Assembly: GCA_937990665.1 (NCBI GenBank)
Contig: CALKRF010000131.1
Coordinates: forward strand, 1-25,734
Source: an uncultured Atopobium sp.
Lineage (GTDB): Bacteria > Actinomycetota > Coriobacteriia > Coriobacteriales > Atopobiaceae
DNA: 25,734 nt
Direction: 5' to 3'
Shown piece after piece: positions 1-7,725 of the stretch. How positions within the stretch are numbered: position 1 is the stretch's first letter; the number at the start of each line of letters is the position of its first letter. The notes beneath the pieces are model-generated. The model was given only the letters and a program-made list of their open reading frames with translations, was not told the origin of the DNA and did no database searches. A program made the translations under genes and the position numbers.

Positions 1-290
1 TTTGTGAAGATGATTTTGTATCTTCTTAATTCCTCCACAATTTCTACACAATTCGCAGTCTTTAGTGAACTGAGAAGTATTCTATTCATTAAATTACGTG
101 TATGTCCTTGTGGTAATCCCTTATTTTTCATCTATATATAGTGTTGTCTTTTTGCGTTAGTTTTTTTCGCATTTTTAGCATTGTCTTTGTGTGAGATTAA
201 CGCGTCTTTGACGCTGTCTTTTTACGCTACCTTTTACGACGTCTTTTTATACCGCCTTTTAAACGGTCTTCTCGTCACGCTTTGTTTGGA
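1..290. other. Non-coding T-rich spacer with degenerate short repeats
   Basis: No convincing gene is seen left of the phosphohexomutase stop. The left half is AT-rich and featureless. From about 140 to 290 the plus strand is a string of short T-rich blocks separated by CG, with GTCTTT or GTCTTC recurring at 146, 183, 204, 216, 241 and 266. A small hairpin (202-214, GCGTC-TTT-GACGC) is followed by TGTCTTTTT, so it could act as a weak plus-strand terminator for a gene lying left of the window. An exact TTCTCGTCA copy of the dispersed motif lies at 269-277. Confidence 0.6.
201..290. repeat. Degenerate ~11-14 bp tandem repeat, T-rich on plus strand
   Basis: The stretch can be cut into about seven units that each begin with CG and carry a CTTT core: CGCGTCTTTGA, CGCTGTCTTTTTA, CGCTACCTTTTA, CGACGTCTTTTTATAC, CGCCTTTTAAA, CGGTCTTCTCGTCA and CGCTTTGTTTGGA. 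Unit length varies, so this is a decayed or low-complexity array rather than a clean satellite. On the minus strand the units read as A-rich blocks ending in GCG just after the phosphohexomutase stop. Confidence 0.45.
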
Positions 291-1706
291 CTAAATCTCG
301 TCTTTTACAATCTGGCAAGCTGCGTCAAGGAGTTGATCGCGAAGCGTCTCGTTTGCGGCCTCAGAATACACGCGTACCAGTGCATCCATACGAGAAGGAC
401 GAATGAGTACCCAAGAATCGTCTTTAAACTGAAGCTTAAGGCCATCAGCATGGCTTACCGAAACAGGCACTTTACCTGCAACGTTTTCTGGATTGAGGCC
501 TGGAAGGATGTTTCTGAACGCCTGAGTAGCTGCAGCATCAAGTCGCACTCCTCGCCTGCTATAACACATGCGACCCAGTTCAGTCTCGTCCTCAGAGACA
601 AGCTGTGCAAGCGATTTATGGGTGTACGCAAGCATTTCCACGACAAGCAGGGCCACAAGCAGGCCGTCTCGCTCCAACAGGTGGCTTGGAATGCAAATAC
701 CGCCGTACTCCTCTGCGGCGAGAAGAACGTCTCCTTGCTCAATCTCTGAATAAAGTCGAGCAAATCCTACAGGCACGCTTGCAGACTCTAGTCCAAGATG
801 AGCTGCCTGCCTAGATACCGTTGCAGAACAGGTCAGTGTAGAAACAACGCGGCCAGTTTGCTTTCTATTTTGTACAAGATGGCGTGTGATAAGCGGAATA
901 AGCTCGTGTGGGCTAAGGAGTCGGCCGGTTTCATCTACGGCAGCAGCGCGGTCTCCGTCACAATCAAGCAAAAGGCCCAGCTGTGCATGGCGGCTTACCA
1001 CCATCGAAGAGCACTCATCAGCCCAAGGGTCCGCTGGTTGTGGGTGAATGCCACCAAAATCCCTGACAGGACCTTGGTGCATCTGATGTACATCACATCC
1101 AGCTGCGGAAAGTACGTCAGCAAGCAGGTCTGTTGCTGCACCATACATAGGGTCAACTACCACGCTCGGGCGCAGCTCCTTAATAACAGACACATTAATC
1201 TGATTAAGCAGCGCACTTTTATAAGGCGTCACAATATCTGTTGTGGTAAAAGTTCCACGCTGATCTGTTGGCTCAAGCGGCGTTGCGGATTCCACGCGCT
1301 GGAGAAAATCGCGAGAAACAGGGCCTCCATTAGCAGCGCGAATAATCATGCCGCAATATTCGCAGGAAAGCTCAGTTGCAGAAATAATGAGACCACCAGC
1401 TACATCTTTATTATGTGCGCAAGCCCAGCAAACAGATGGCGTGGGGCAAAATGTCTCGGACACACGCACGTCTAAACCAAAGGAAGCCAATGTTGCAGCG
1501 GCTTCAAGAGCAGACGAATCTGCTTCGAAGCGTGTGTCAAAGCCGACAAACACAATACCGCCAGGCAGCTCCTCTGACCAGACGGTACCAAGGGCCTCTG
1601 CAAGTCTAACTACATTATCCCTGGTAAAGCCTTTATCATAGCGGGCTTGCCAGCCATCGCTGCCAAAACGGAGTATGTCCGGTCTTTTATCCAATGCGGT
1701 TGGCAT
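291..1706 (-). CDS. Divergent phosphohexomutase (phosphoglucomutase/phosphomannomutase family)
   Basis: A 471-residue alpha-D-phosphohexomutase-fold protein. The family interconverts hexose 6- and 1-phosphates through a phosphoserine. Four family loops can be placed: the N-terminal RFGSDGWQA (13-21), the phosphoserine loop (107-119), the metal loop DCDGDR at 248-253, which fits DxDxDR, and the C-terminal phosphate loop (437-447). Several are abnormal. The usual TASHNP is SATELS at 109-114, so the catalytic Ser aligns with Thr111 and the His/Asn/Pro are gone. The sugar loop GEESG is AEEYGG at 331-336, and RPSGTEP reads RPSRMDA. The ATG at 1706 is chosen over a longer frame because family similarity begins there; it overlaps the galU stop by 20 bases, indicating translational coupling. 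Pairing with galU suggests a glucose-1-phosphate role, but activity is uncertain. Confidence 0.82.
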   Translation of the reverse strand: MPTALDKRPDILRFGSDGWQARYDKGFTRDNVVRLAEALGTVWSEELPGGIVFVGFDTRFEADSSALEAAATLASFGLDVRVSETFCPTPSVCWACAHNKDVAGGLIISATELSCEYCGMIIRAANGGPVSRDFLQRVESATPLEPTDQRGTFTTTDIVTPYKSALLNQINVSVIKELRPSVVVDPMYGAATDLLADVLSAAGCDVHQMHQGPVRDFGGIHPQPADPWADECSSMVVSRHAQLGLLLDCDGDRAAAVDETGRLLSPHELIPLITRHLVQNRKQTGRVVSTLTCSATVSRQAAHLGLESASVPVGFARLYSEIEQGDVLLAAEEYGGICIPSHLLERDGLLVALLVVEMLAYTHKSLAQLVSEDETELGRMCYSRRGVRLDAAATQAFRNILPGLNPENVAGKVPVSVSHADGLKLQFKDDSWVLIRPSRMDALVRVYSEAANETLRDQLLDAACQIVKDEI

Positions 1707-2580
1707 AGCTGCCGAGCGCCTCTTTAAATGCTGCTGCAGAGCTCTGATCAGAGAGTGCCATACGAGCATTAGTTGCTGCCCAAGCTGCAGGAGTACCGGT
1801 ATCGCAGCCCTCTTCCGCGTCGATTACCAGCGCATACATCTCTTCCTCAGCAAGCAGGCGCTCCATTGCATCTGTCAGCTGAATCTCGTTACCGGCGCCA
1901 GGACCCTGAGTTGCCAGGAGCTCCATAATCTTTGGAGAAAGCAGGTAACGACCAACAATAAACAGGTGAGAAGGTGCGTCCTCTGGACGAGGCTTCTCGA
2001 CAAGGCCTGTTACCTTCCAAATAGCACCCTCGCCCTCAGAGTTATCTGAAGGAGAAGAGATGCACTCACCTGCGATAATACCGTAGCGATTCACCTGATC
2101 AGCAGGAACTGGAGCAACTGCAATGACGGAAGCGCCATTGTGCTGCTTGGAAATTTCTGCCATGCGGATGCACATCTGACGGTCTGGAACAAAGTAATCG
2201 CCGAGAAGTACAAAGAATGGCTGGTCACCTACACCGTCTGCAGCGCAAAGCACGGCATGACCAAGGCCACGAGGATTATCCTGATAGGTAAAGGAAACAG
2301 GAAGTGCAGAAGCTGCATGGACCTTCTCGGCAAGGTCTTGCTTTCCACGAGAAGAAAGATCTGCTTCAAACTTCTGGTCTTCAGCAAAGTATGTTTCAAT
2401 CTGTGGCTTCTCGCGAGAATTGATGATGATTACCTCATCGACCTCTTCTGGCTCAAGAGCCTCTTCTACTACGTACTGAATGACGGGCTTATCCAAAACA
2501 GGCAACAGCTCTTTAGGAGTTACCTTTGTTGCAGGTAGAAAGCGCGTACCTAGACCTGCTGCTGGGATAATTGCCTTCAT
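1687..2580 (-). CDS. galU: UTP--glucose-1-phosphate uridylyltransferase
   Basis: Makes UDP-glucose from UTP and glucose-1-phosphate in the cytoplasm, feeding glycan and wall-polymer synthesis. The 297-residue protein opens with the nucleotide-binding signature IIPAAGLGTRFLPATK and then PKELLPVLDKP, typical of bacterial GalU. It continues with VLLGDYFV (the usual GDD is GDY), GLVEKP and the C-terminal GNEIQLTDAM block. Length is normal for the family. The start at 2580 is set by MKAIIPAAG and by the AAAGG site seven bases upstream; 13 extra in-frame codons upstream lack family similarity. The 3' end overlaps the phosphohexomutase gene. A small hairpin lies at 2600-2614 in the leader (GAGCC arms). 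Confidence 0.95.
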   Translation of the reverse strand: MKAIIPAAGLGTRFLPATKVTPKELLPVLDKPVIQYVVEEALEPEEVDEVIIINSREKPQIETYFAEDQKFEADLSSRGKQDLAEKVHAASALPVSFTYQDNPRGLGHAVLCAADGVGDQPFFVLLGDYFVPDRQMCIRMAEISKQHNGASVIAVAPVPADQVNRYGIIAGECISSPSDNSEGEGAIWKVTGLVEKPRPEDAPSHLFIVGRYLLSPKIMELLATQGPGAGNEIQLTDAMERLLAEEEMYALVIDAEEGCDTGTPAAWAATNARMALSDQSSAAAFKEALGSYANRIG

Positions 2581-2717
2581 GTGTTTACCTTTCACCTGTG
2601 AGCCCTGTTGGCTCTGCACACCTAACGTGCGCTTGTAAGAATGACGGTTTTGCCACCGATAAACTCAAATGACAGGCGCCTTTATACGTATCTAGTTTGC
2701 GTAAGCGCCAGGTTACG

Positions 2718-3146
2718 TTACTTGCTTGGAATCTCAATTCCACGCTTCTCAAGGAATTCAATGAGCTTGGCCAGCGTGTCTACAGAAAGCGAGTGCTCCA
2801 TAAGGCAAGCCTCTGCGTCTGCGGTTTCTGTGTCTACGCCCAAATCCTCCTCAAGGAAGGTGCGAAGCGCACGGTGAGCACGCCATGTGGTACGGGCGTT
2901 TGCCTCGCCTTCTTTGGTCAGCGTGACACGACCATAACGGCTCTGCTCAACCATGTCCTGCTCTTTAAGCTGGGATAGTGCCTTGTTGACGCTTGCCTTG
3001 GAAACATCAAGGCTCTCGGCAATATCAACAGAGCGGACGCTCTTATCGTCATCTGGCTGCTCAAGTGCAATGCGATAAATTGCCTCGAGATAGTCCTCGC
3101 CGGCTTTTGTCAGTGTGTGGTCGTTTTGTACGTTATCGTTGGCCAT
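2718..3146 (-). CDS. DtxR/MntR-family metal-dependent transcriptional regulator
   Basis: A 142-residue regulator with the N-terminal winged helix (about 10-75, core VRSVDIAESLDVSKASVNKA) and the dimerisation/metal domain (about 80-140). It lacks the C-terminal SH3-like domain and matches MntR in length. The key metal-ligand block reads EACLMEH (112-118), so Cys114, Glu117 and His118 match the DtxR primary-site ligands, while Asp18 sits where MntR has Asp8 and DtxR has Met10. His91 is present, but the ancillary-site Glu four residues later is Arg95. Iron versus manganese sensing therefore cannot be read off. The ATG at 3146 follows a strong GGAGGAG. It is probably expressed from its own promoter and represses metal-transport genes elsewhere; no transporter lies next to it. 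Confidence 0.9.
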   Translation of the reverse strand: MANDNVQNDHTLTKAGEDYLEAIYRIALEQPDDDKSVRSVDIAESLDVSKASVNKALSQLKEQDMVEQSRYGRVTLTKEGEANARTTWRAHRALRTFLEEDLGVDTETADAEACLMEHSLSVDTLAKLIEFLEKRGIEIPSK

Positions 3147-3192
3147 AACTCTCCTCCGACGACTGCTTGACAGTCTTTTTCATGCAAAATCA

Positions 3193-3239
3193 GTTGCGCT
3201 ACGCAACGATAATACTTCTAACACTTGAATGATACCCAA
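3193..3239 (-). promoter_or_regulatory. Candidate promoter and operator of the DtxR-type regulator
   Basis: Upstream of the regulator the minus strand carries TATTAT (3214-3209) as a -10 candidate, with TTGGGT at 3239-3234 as a poor -35 (19-base spacer). Immediately downstream lies a perfect inverted repeat, GTTGCG-3-CGCAAC (3193-3207). Its place just after the -10 suits autorepression, but this is inference. A second inverted repeat, GACTG-5-CAGTC, occupies 3161-3175. Confidence 0.3.
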
Positions 3240-3254
3240 AAACGGCGCTTAGTT

Positions 3255-4496
3255 TTACTGGCGAGAAGAGCTGTTTGAAGATTCCGAGGACTCCTCTGAG
3301 CTCTTCTCGGCAGCCTCAGCATTTGCCTCGGCATCTGTTTGTCCGTTTAAGCTAGACGGATCGTCTCCTGCATCAATTACTTTCATCATCTTTGCAAGTG
3401 CGTCTTCATCTGCAATGACATACGACTGACCGTCAATTTCTGTTCCCTCGGATGGTACGTATGCCGTATAAATATCCTTGTCAGTGTTCATGCCAATCAT
3501 CTGAGTGCCCAGAGAAATAATGTCTGAAACAGAGAGATCGGTAATAACCATTCTTGCCGTTGAATTGACAGTATTTGCAATGGCTACAGGGTCTCCTGTG
3601 TTCAGAATCTGGGCAATCATAGCCTTGATGAAGGTTCTCTGATGGCGCATGCGGGTGTAATCGCTGTCTGCAAAAGCGTAGCGAACACGAGTAAAGAAGA
3701 GTGCCTGAGCACCGTTCAGTTTCTGAACACCAGGGTACAGTTCAACAACGTCGCTGAAGTTCTCTGTATCGCGCATATACTGCTCAACGTTTACGGTTAC
3801 GCCACCAAGAGCATCGGTAATGCCTGCGAGACCATCAAAGTTGACCTCTGCATAGTGGGCAATATGTACGCCGCACAGTTCATTTACAGCTTGTACCATG
3901 CCATTTGCGCCGTCATAGTAGTGGACGGCGTTAATCTTCATGTAAGAACCCTTCCACAAGACACGGGTATCTCGTGGAATAGAAAGCATAGTCACACGCT
4001 TATGGATAGGATCAACGCGCGCCAAAATAATGGAATCCGCACGATATTCAGTCTCGCCAGGTCGGCCGTCGGTTCCTAGAAGCAGCATATAATAGGGGTC
4101 GCTTGGTGCAGAAGGCTCCTGAAGCGTCTGACGAAGCTCAGCAGTAATGACCTGCGAGTTATTGAGCTGCGCCTGAACGCTTGCATACCAGATACCTGCG
4201 CCCACCACAGCGGCAACAAAAACAGCAGCAAAGATGCCCAGAAGCGACCTGACTACCATCTGCTTTCTGAAGACACGCTTGCGGCGCTTGTGGTAGCCCT
4301 CAGCCTGCGTGCGGCTGAAAGGAGAAGTACCAGCTGCGACGCCCTGAGCTGCAGCGCCCTGCGAAGTCTGAGCGACGGCGTTAGGTGCAGTGCCCTGTGC
4401 GCTACCACCCGCAGCAGTATTTTGTGCAGCATCAGCCGAAGCGCCCTGTGAGGCCCCGTTGTCGAGCAGTTTTGCATGCTTTGGTTTAGTTGACAC
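3255..4496 (-). CDS. LytR-CpsA-Psr (LCP) family cell-wall glycopolymer ligase
   Basis: LCP proteins transfer undecaprenyl-linked glycopolymers such as teichoic acids or capsule to peptidoglycan outside the membrane. The 413-residue protein has a long Ala/Gln/Gly-rich cytoplasmic tail (1-70), a basic patch KRRKRVFRK, one membrane helix (about 81-105) and the LCP domain (about 134-285). The domain shows LLLGTDGRPG, an RADS segment and SIPRDTRV, whose arginines and aspartate bind the lipid pyrophosphate in characterised homologues. A Ser/Glu-rich tail (about 385-413) ends it. The start is GTG at 4496, four bases beyond the murA stop, with AGGA overlapping the end of murA, so translation is probably coupled. 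The Ala-rich N-terminus looks poorly conserved. Confidence 0.93.
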   Translation of the reverse strand: MSTKPKHAKLLDNGASQGASADAAQNTAAGGSAQGTAPNAVAQTSQGAAAQGVAAGTSPFSRTQAEGYHKRRKRVFRKQMVVRSLLGIFAAVFVAAVVGAGIWYASVQAQLNNSQVITAELRQTLQEPSAPSDPYYMLLLGTDGRPGETEYRADSIILARVDPIHKRVTMLSIPRDTRVLWKGSYMKINAVHYYDGANGMVQAVNELCGVHIAHYAEVNFDGLAGITDALGGVTVNVEQYMRDTENFSDVVELYPGVQKLNGAQALFFTRVRYAFADSDYTRMRHQRTFIKAMIAQILNTGDPVAIANTVNSTARMVITDLSVSDIISLGTQMIGMNTDKDIYTAYVPSEGTEIDGQSYVIADEDALAKMMKVIDAGDDPSSLNGQTDAEANAEAAEKSSEESSESSNSSSRQ

Positions 4497-4499
4497 AAA

Positions 4500-5783
4500 C
4501 TATCCTTCGATAAAGTCGTCGTCTGGAATGGTAGTGCGCTGAGCATCTGCTCCCAGCGCGACGAGTTTCTCGACAAATCCTTCGTAACCGCGGTCAATGT
4601 GATGGATGGCAGAAACGATTGTTTCTCCCTCGGCCACAAGACCAGCCATAACAAGCGCGGCGCCACCACGAAGATCTGGTGACTTGACCTGCGCCCCCTC
4701 AAAGCCGGAGACGCCGCGAACAATAGCGTGATGGCCCTCGATGGTGATGTCTGCCCCCATACGGGAAAGCTCGGATGCCAACATAAAGCGGTTTTCAAAG
4801 ACGTTTTCCGTGATAATGCAGGTACCCTTAGCCAGAGCAAGCAGCGTCATGGTCTGCGCCTGCATGTCTGTTGGGAAACCTGGGAATGGGAGCGTCTGGA
4901 TATCGATAGCTTTAAGATCTTGCTGGCGAGAAGCCCTTGCCCACCTATCTCCAGTCTCGATGGTAATGCCCATCTGCTCGTACTTCTTAAGTACCAGACC
5001 AAGGTGATTTGGCTCGAAACCGTGAACAGTAATAGGCTCACCAGTAAGCGCACCAATAGCCAGGAAGGTACCAGCCTCAATGCGGTCGCCAACAACTTCG
5101 TGCTGAACAGGATGCAGCTCTGTAACGCCGTGAATCTCAATAACAGGAGATCCAGCACCCTGAATGTTGGCGCCCATTTTGTTGAGCATATTAGCAAGGT
5201 CAACAATTTCTGGCTCACGAGCTGCGTTATCAATGACCGTTACACCCTTAGCAAAAACTGATGCCATCATCAGGTTCTCTGTTGCACCAACGGAAGCAAA
5301 GGCCAGAGAAACAGTCTCGCCGGTTATGCCGTGAGGAGCGCTTGCGTGAATATTGCCGTGCTCAACCTTAAATTCAACACCCAAAGCCTCAAGACCCAGG
5401 ATGTGCATGTCAATTTTGCGAGCACCGATATTACAACCGCCTGGCATTGCCACAACAGCCTTGCCAAAACGAGAAATAAGGGGACCCAAAACAGCAGTTG
5501 ATGCACGCATCTGTGCAACAAGACTGTAAGGAGTCTCCCAGCTTGTAATATCTGTGGTATCAATTTTGAGCTCGTGAAGACCAACGACTTCAATGCGAGC
5601 GCCTAACGTCTTGAGCACCTTGCCCATGACGTGAACGTCTGCAATATTAGGAACGTTAGTGAGCGTAGTAACACCAGGAGCCATGATGGTTGCAGCCATC
5701 AATTTAAGGGCAGAGTTTTTTGCACCCTCTACAGTGACCTCTCCTGTGACAGAACGGCCACCTACTACTTTTATGACGTCCAT
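4500..5783 (-). CDS. murA: UDP-N-acetylglucosamine 1-carboxyvinyltransferase
   Basis: Catalyses the first committed step of peptidoglycan synthesis, transferring enolpyruvate from PEP to UDP-GlcNAc in the cytoplasm. At 427 residues it has the usual length. Lys22-Asn23 (GAKNSALK) and the loop MPGGCNIGAR, with Cys117 as the general acid and fosfomycin target, are both intact. The start at 5783 follows GGAGG. The gene lies 29 bases after atpC and four bases before the LCP gene, so it is very likely at the tail of the ATP synthase transcript. The same atpC-murA neighbourhood occurs in other Gram-positive bacteria, which supports the call but makes the linkage less novel. Confidence 0.97.
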   Translation of the reverse strand: MDVIKVVGGRSVTGEVTVEGAKNSALKLMAATIMAPGVTTLTNVPNIADVHVMGKVLKTLGARIEVVGLHELKIDTTDITSWETPYSLVAQMRASTAVLGPLISRFGKAVVAMPGGCNIGARKIDMHILGLEALGVEFKVEHGNIHASAPHGITGETVSLAFASVGATENLMMASVFAKGVTVIDNAAREPEIVDLANMLNKMGANIQGAGSPVIEIHGVTELHPVQHEVVGDRIEAGTFLAIGALTGEPITVHGFEPNHLGLVLKKYEQMGITIETGDRWARASRQQDLKAIDIQTLPFPGFPTDMQAQTMTLLALAKGTCIITENVFENRFMLASELSRMGADITIEGHHAIVRGVSGFEGAQVKSPDLRGGAALVMAGLVAEGETIVSAIHHIDRGYEGFVEKLVALGADAQRTTIPDDDFIEG

Positions 5784-5812
5784 AAACCTCCGAAAACGAC
5801 AGTGAGAGAATT

Positions 5813-6235
5813 TTACTCCTCAACCACTTGCTTCAGAAGTAGATTACACCAGTCTATCTTTTTTTCGTAGTAGGCACGACGATTATCGTCTTCTGGAAGA
5901 GAAAGCATCTGGTCAATGACGTCATCTCTTGTCTCACGCACAACATCTGCATCAATGTCGTCAACGCGACGAGCATGATCTGCCAAGATAATGACTCCTG
6001 TTGGATCGATTTCTGCGTATCCACCAGAAATCACTATCTTGGTCATAGATTCTTCTTTATTCTCTGGATGAGACATGTGCAGTCTTACAACACCATCACC
6101 AAGCGCAATGATTTCTGGTGCGTGGCCTGGCCACACACCATACTCTCCATCTGCTGAAGCAAGAATCAGACTTTCAACAGTTCCTTCGTAAAGGAGCTTG
6201 TCTGGTCTGACAAACTGACAAGTCAACTCAGCCAT
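5813..6235 (-). CDS. atpC: F1Fo ATP synthase epsilon subunit
   Basis: The regulatory central-stalk subunit that joins gamma to the c ring. The 140-residue protein has the N-terminal beta-barrel segment (TCQFVRPDKLLYEG, then DGEYGVWPGHAPEIIAL, the typical GEFGILPGH-like motif) and a C-terminal helical part from about residue 90. In well-studied homologues this C-terminal part can block rotation. It starts at 6235, eight bases after the atpD stop. It is the last ATP synthase gene of the run and is followed at once by murA. Confidence 0.95.
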   Translation of the reverse strand: MAELTCQFVRPDKLLYEGTVESLILASADGEYGVWPGHAPEIIALGDGVVRLHMSHPENKEESMTKIVISGGYAEIDPTGVIILADHARRVDDIDADVVRETRDDVIDQMLSLPEDDNRRAYYEKKIDWCNLLLKQVVEE

Positions 6236-6243
6236 GAGAAATC

Positions 6244-7725
6244 CTAGTTCTGTGAGCTATCCGAAGCGGACATCTTTGCAGCGCGCTCGCGAACATCTTC
6301 GATGGTGCCTGCAAAACGGAATGCCTGCTCAGGAAGGTCATCGCACTTACCATCAATAATCTCTGCAAACGAGCGGACAGTCTCCTCAACGGTGCAGTAC
6401 ACGCCAGGGTTACCGGTGAACTTCTCGGCAACGTGGAATGACTGAGAGAGGAACTGCTGAATCTTACGGGCGCGAGCAACGGTTTGCTGCTGCTCCTCAG
6501 AAAGCTCGTCCATACCCAGAATTGCAATGATGTCCTGAAGGTCGGAGTACTCCTGCAGAGTCTCCTGAACTGCCATAGCAACACGGTAGTGCTCTGAACC
6601 AACAATGGATGGATCAAGAGCAGAGCTGGAGCTGGCCAGAGGATCAACTGCTGGGTAAATACCAAGCTCGGTAATAGCACGAGAAAGAACGGTAGTTGCA
6701 TCCAAGTGCGTAAAGGTTGTAGCAGGAGCAGGGTCAGTAAGGTCGTCTGCAGGGACGTAAACTGCCTGTACGGAAGTAATAGAGCCTTCCTTGGTGGAAG
6801 TAATGCGCTCCTGAAGCTCGCCCATCTCTGTAGCCAGGGTTGGCTGGTAACCAACTGCGGAAGGCATACGACCGAGAAGTGCGGAAACCTCAGAACCTGC
6901 CTGAGAGAAGCGGAAGATGTTGTCGATGAACAACAGAACATCCTGGCCCTGATCACGGAAGTACTCTGCAGTAGTAAGGCCTGCAAGAGCAACACGCATA
7001 CGAGCTCCTGGTGGCTCGTTCATCTGACCGTAGACGAGGCAGGTCTTGTTAATAACGCCAGACTCAGTCATCTCAAGGAAGAGGTCAGTACCCTCACGAG
7101 TACGCTCTCCAACGCCGGTGAATACGGATGTACCACCGTGCTGCTGAGCTAGGTTGTTAATAAGCTCCTGAATCAGAACGGTCTTACCAACGCCAGCGCC
7201 ACCAAAGAGGCCAGTCTTTCCGCCTCGAACATAAGGCTCGAGAAGATCGATTGCCTTGATGCCCGTCTCAAAGATCTCTGTCTCTGTAGTGAGATCTTCG
7301 AAGAGAGGTGCTGGGTGGTGAATAGGATAGAAATCGACGTCCTCAGGAATTTCTCCACCGTCAACAGGCTGACCCATGACGTTCCAGACGCGGCCCAGCG
7401 TAGATTTGCCTACTGGCATCATCATTGGCTTGCCGGTGTCTTTAACGCGAAGATTACGCTGAAGACCATCAGTTGACGACATAGCGACGGTACGAACAAC
7501 ACCACCGTGAAGCTGAGACTCAACCTCAAGAACGGTGCTGACGTGACCAACAGGCGTGTCATCCTCTACCGTCAGTGCGGTATAGATGCTTGGAACAGGT
7601 CCGTCGAACTTAACGTCGACAACTGGTCCAACTACGCGAACGATTACGCCATCGTCAACGCGCTGATTGCGCTTGTTGAGAATAGCTTCCTCAAAGGAAG
7701 AAGTCTCTACTTGCATATCTGACAT
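6244..7725 (-). CDS. atpD: F1Fo ATP synthase beta subunit (catalytic)
   Basis: The catalytic subunit of the F1 head. Its 493 residues carry the P-loop GGAGVGKT (175-182), GERTREG (206-212) with the catalytic Glu, the Walker B strand LLFIDNIFRF (264-273) and the DELSEE segment (406-411) that couples to gamma. The N-terminus (1-25) is about 15-20 residues longer than in many homologues and is hydrophilic; the chosen ATG has GGAGG and a TAATG overlap with the atpG stop, so the extension is probably real. The end (KMSASDSSQN) is Ser-rich. Confidence 0.98.
   Translation of the reverse strand: MSDMQVETSSFEEAILNKRNQRVDDGVIVRVVGPVVDVKFDGPVPSIYTALTVEDDTPVGHVSTVLEVESQLHGGVVRTVAMSSTDGLQRNLRVKDTGKPMMMPVGKSTLGRVWNVMGQPVDGGEIPEDVDFYPIHHPAPLFEDLTTETEIFETGIKAIDLLEPYVRGGKTGLFGGAGVGKTVLIQELINNLAQQHGGTSVFTGVGERTREGTDLFLEMTESGVINKTCLVYGQMNEPPGARMRVALAGLTTAEYFRDQGQDVLLFIDNIFRFSQAGSEVSALLGRMPSAVGYQPTLATEMGELQERITSTKEGSITSVQAVYVPADDLTDPAPATTFTHLDATTVLSRAITELGIYPAVDPLASSSSALDPSIVGSEHYRVAMAVQETLQEYSDLQDIIAILGMDELSEEQQQTVARARKIQQFLSQSFHVAEKFTGNPGVYCTVEETVRSFAEIIDGKCDDLPEQAFRFAGTIEDVRERAAKMSASDSSQN

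Noticed and set aside
1..290. Repeat-rich left edge as a CRISPR array
   Set aside because: Units are only 11-14 bases, variable, and have no unique spacers between identical repeats.
282..749. Open frame of 155 codons on the plus strand
   Set aside because: It lies opposite the phosphohexomutase gene, has no ribosome site or recognisable motif, and has a Cys/His/Arg-rich composition typical of antisense frames.
3161..3180. Plus-strand hairpin GACTG-CTTGA-CAGTC followed by TTTTT, looking like a terminator
   Set aside because: No plus-strand gene ends there; on the gene's own strand it lies in the leader of the metal regulator without a T-run, so it was kept only as a possible regulatory repeat.
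6228..6995. Second minus-strand open frame of 255 codons inside atpD
   Set aside because: Out of frame with the P-loop-bearing beta subunit; the product is Leu/Ser/Arg low-complexity, a shadow frame.
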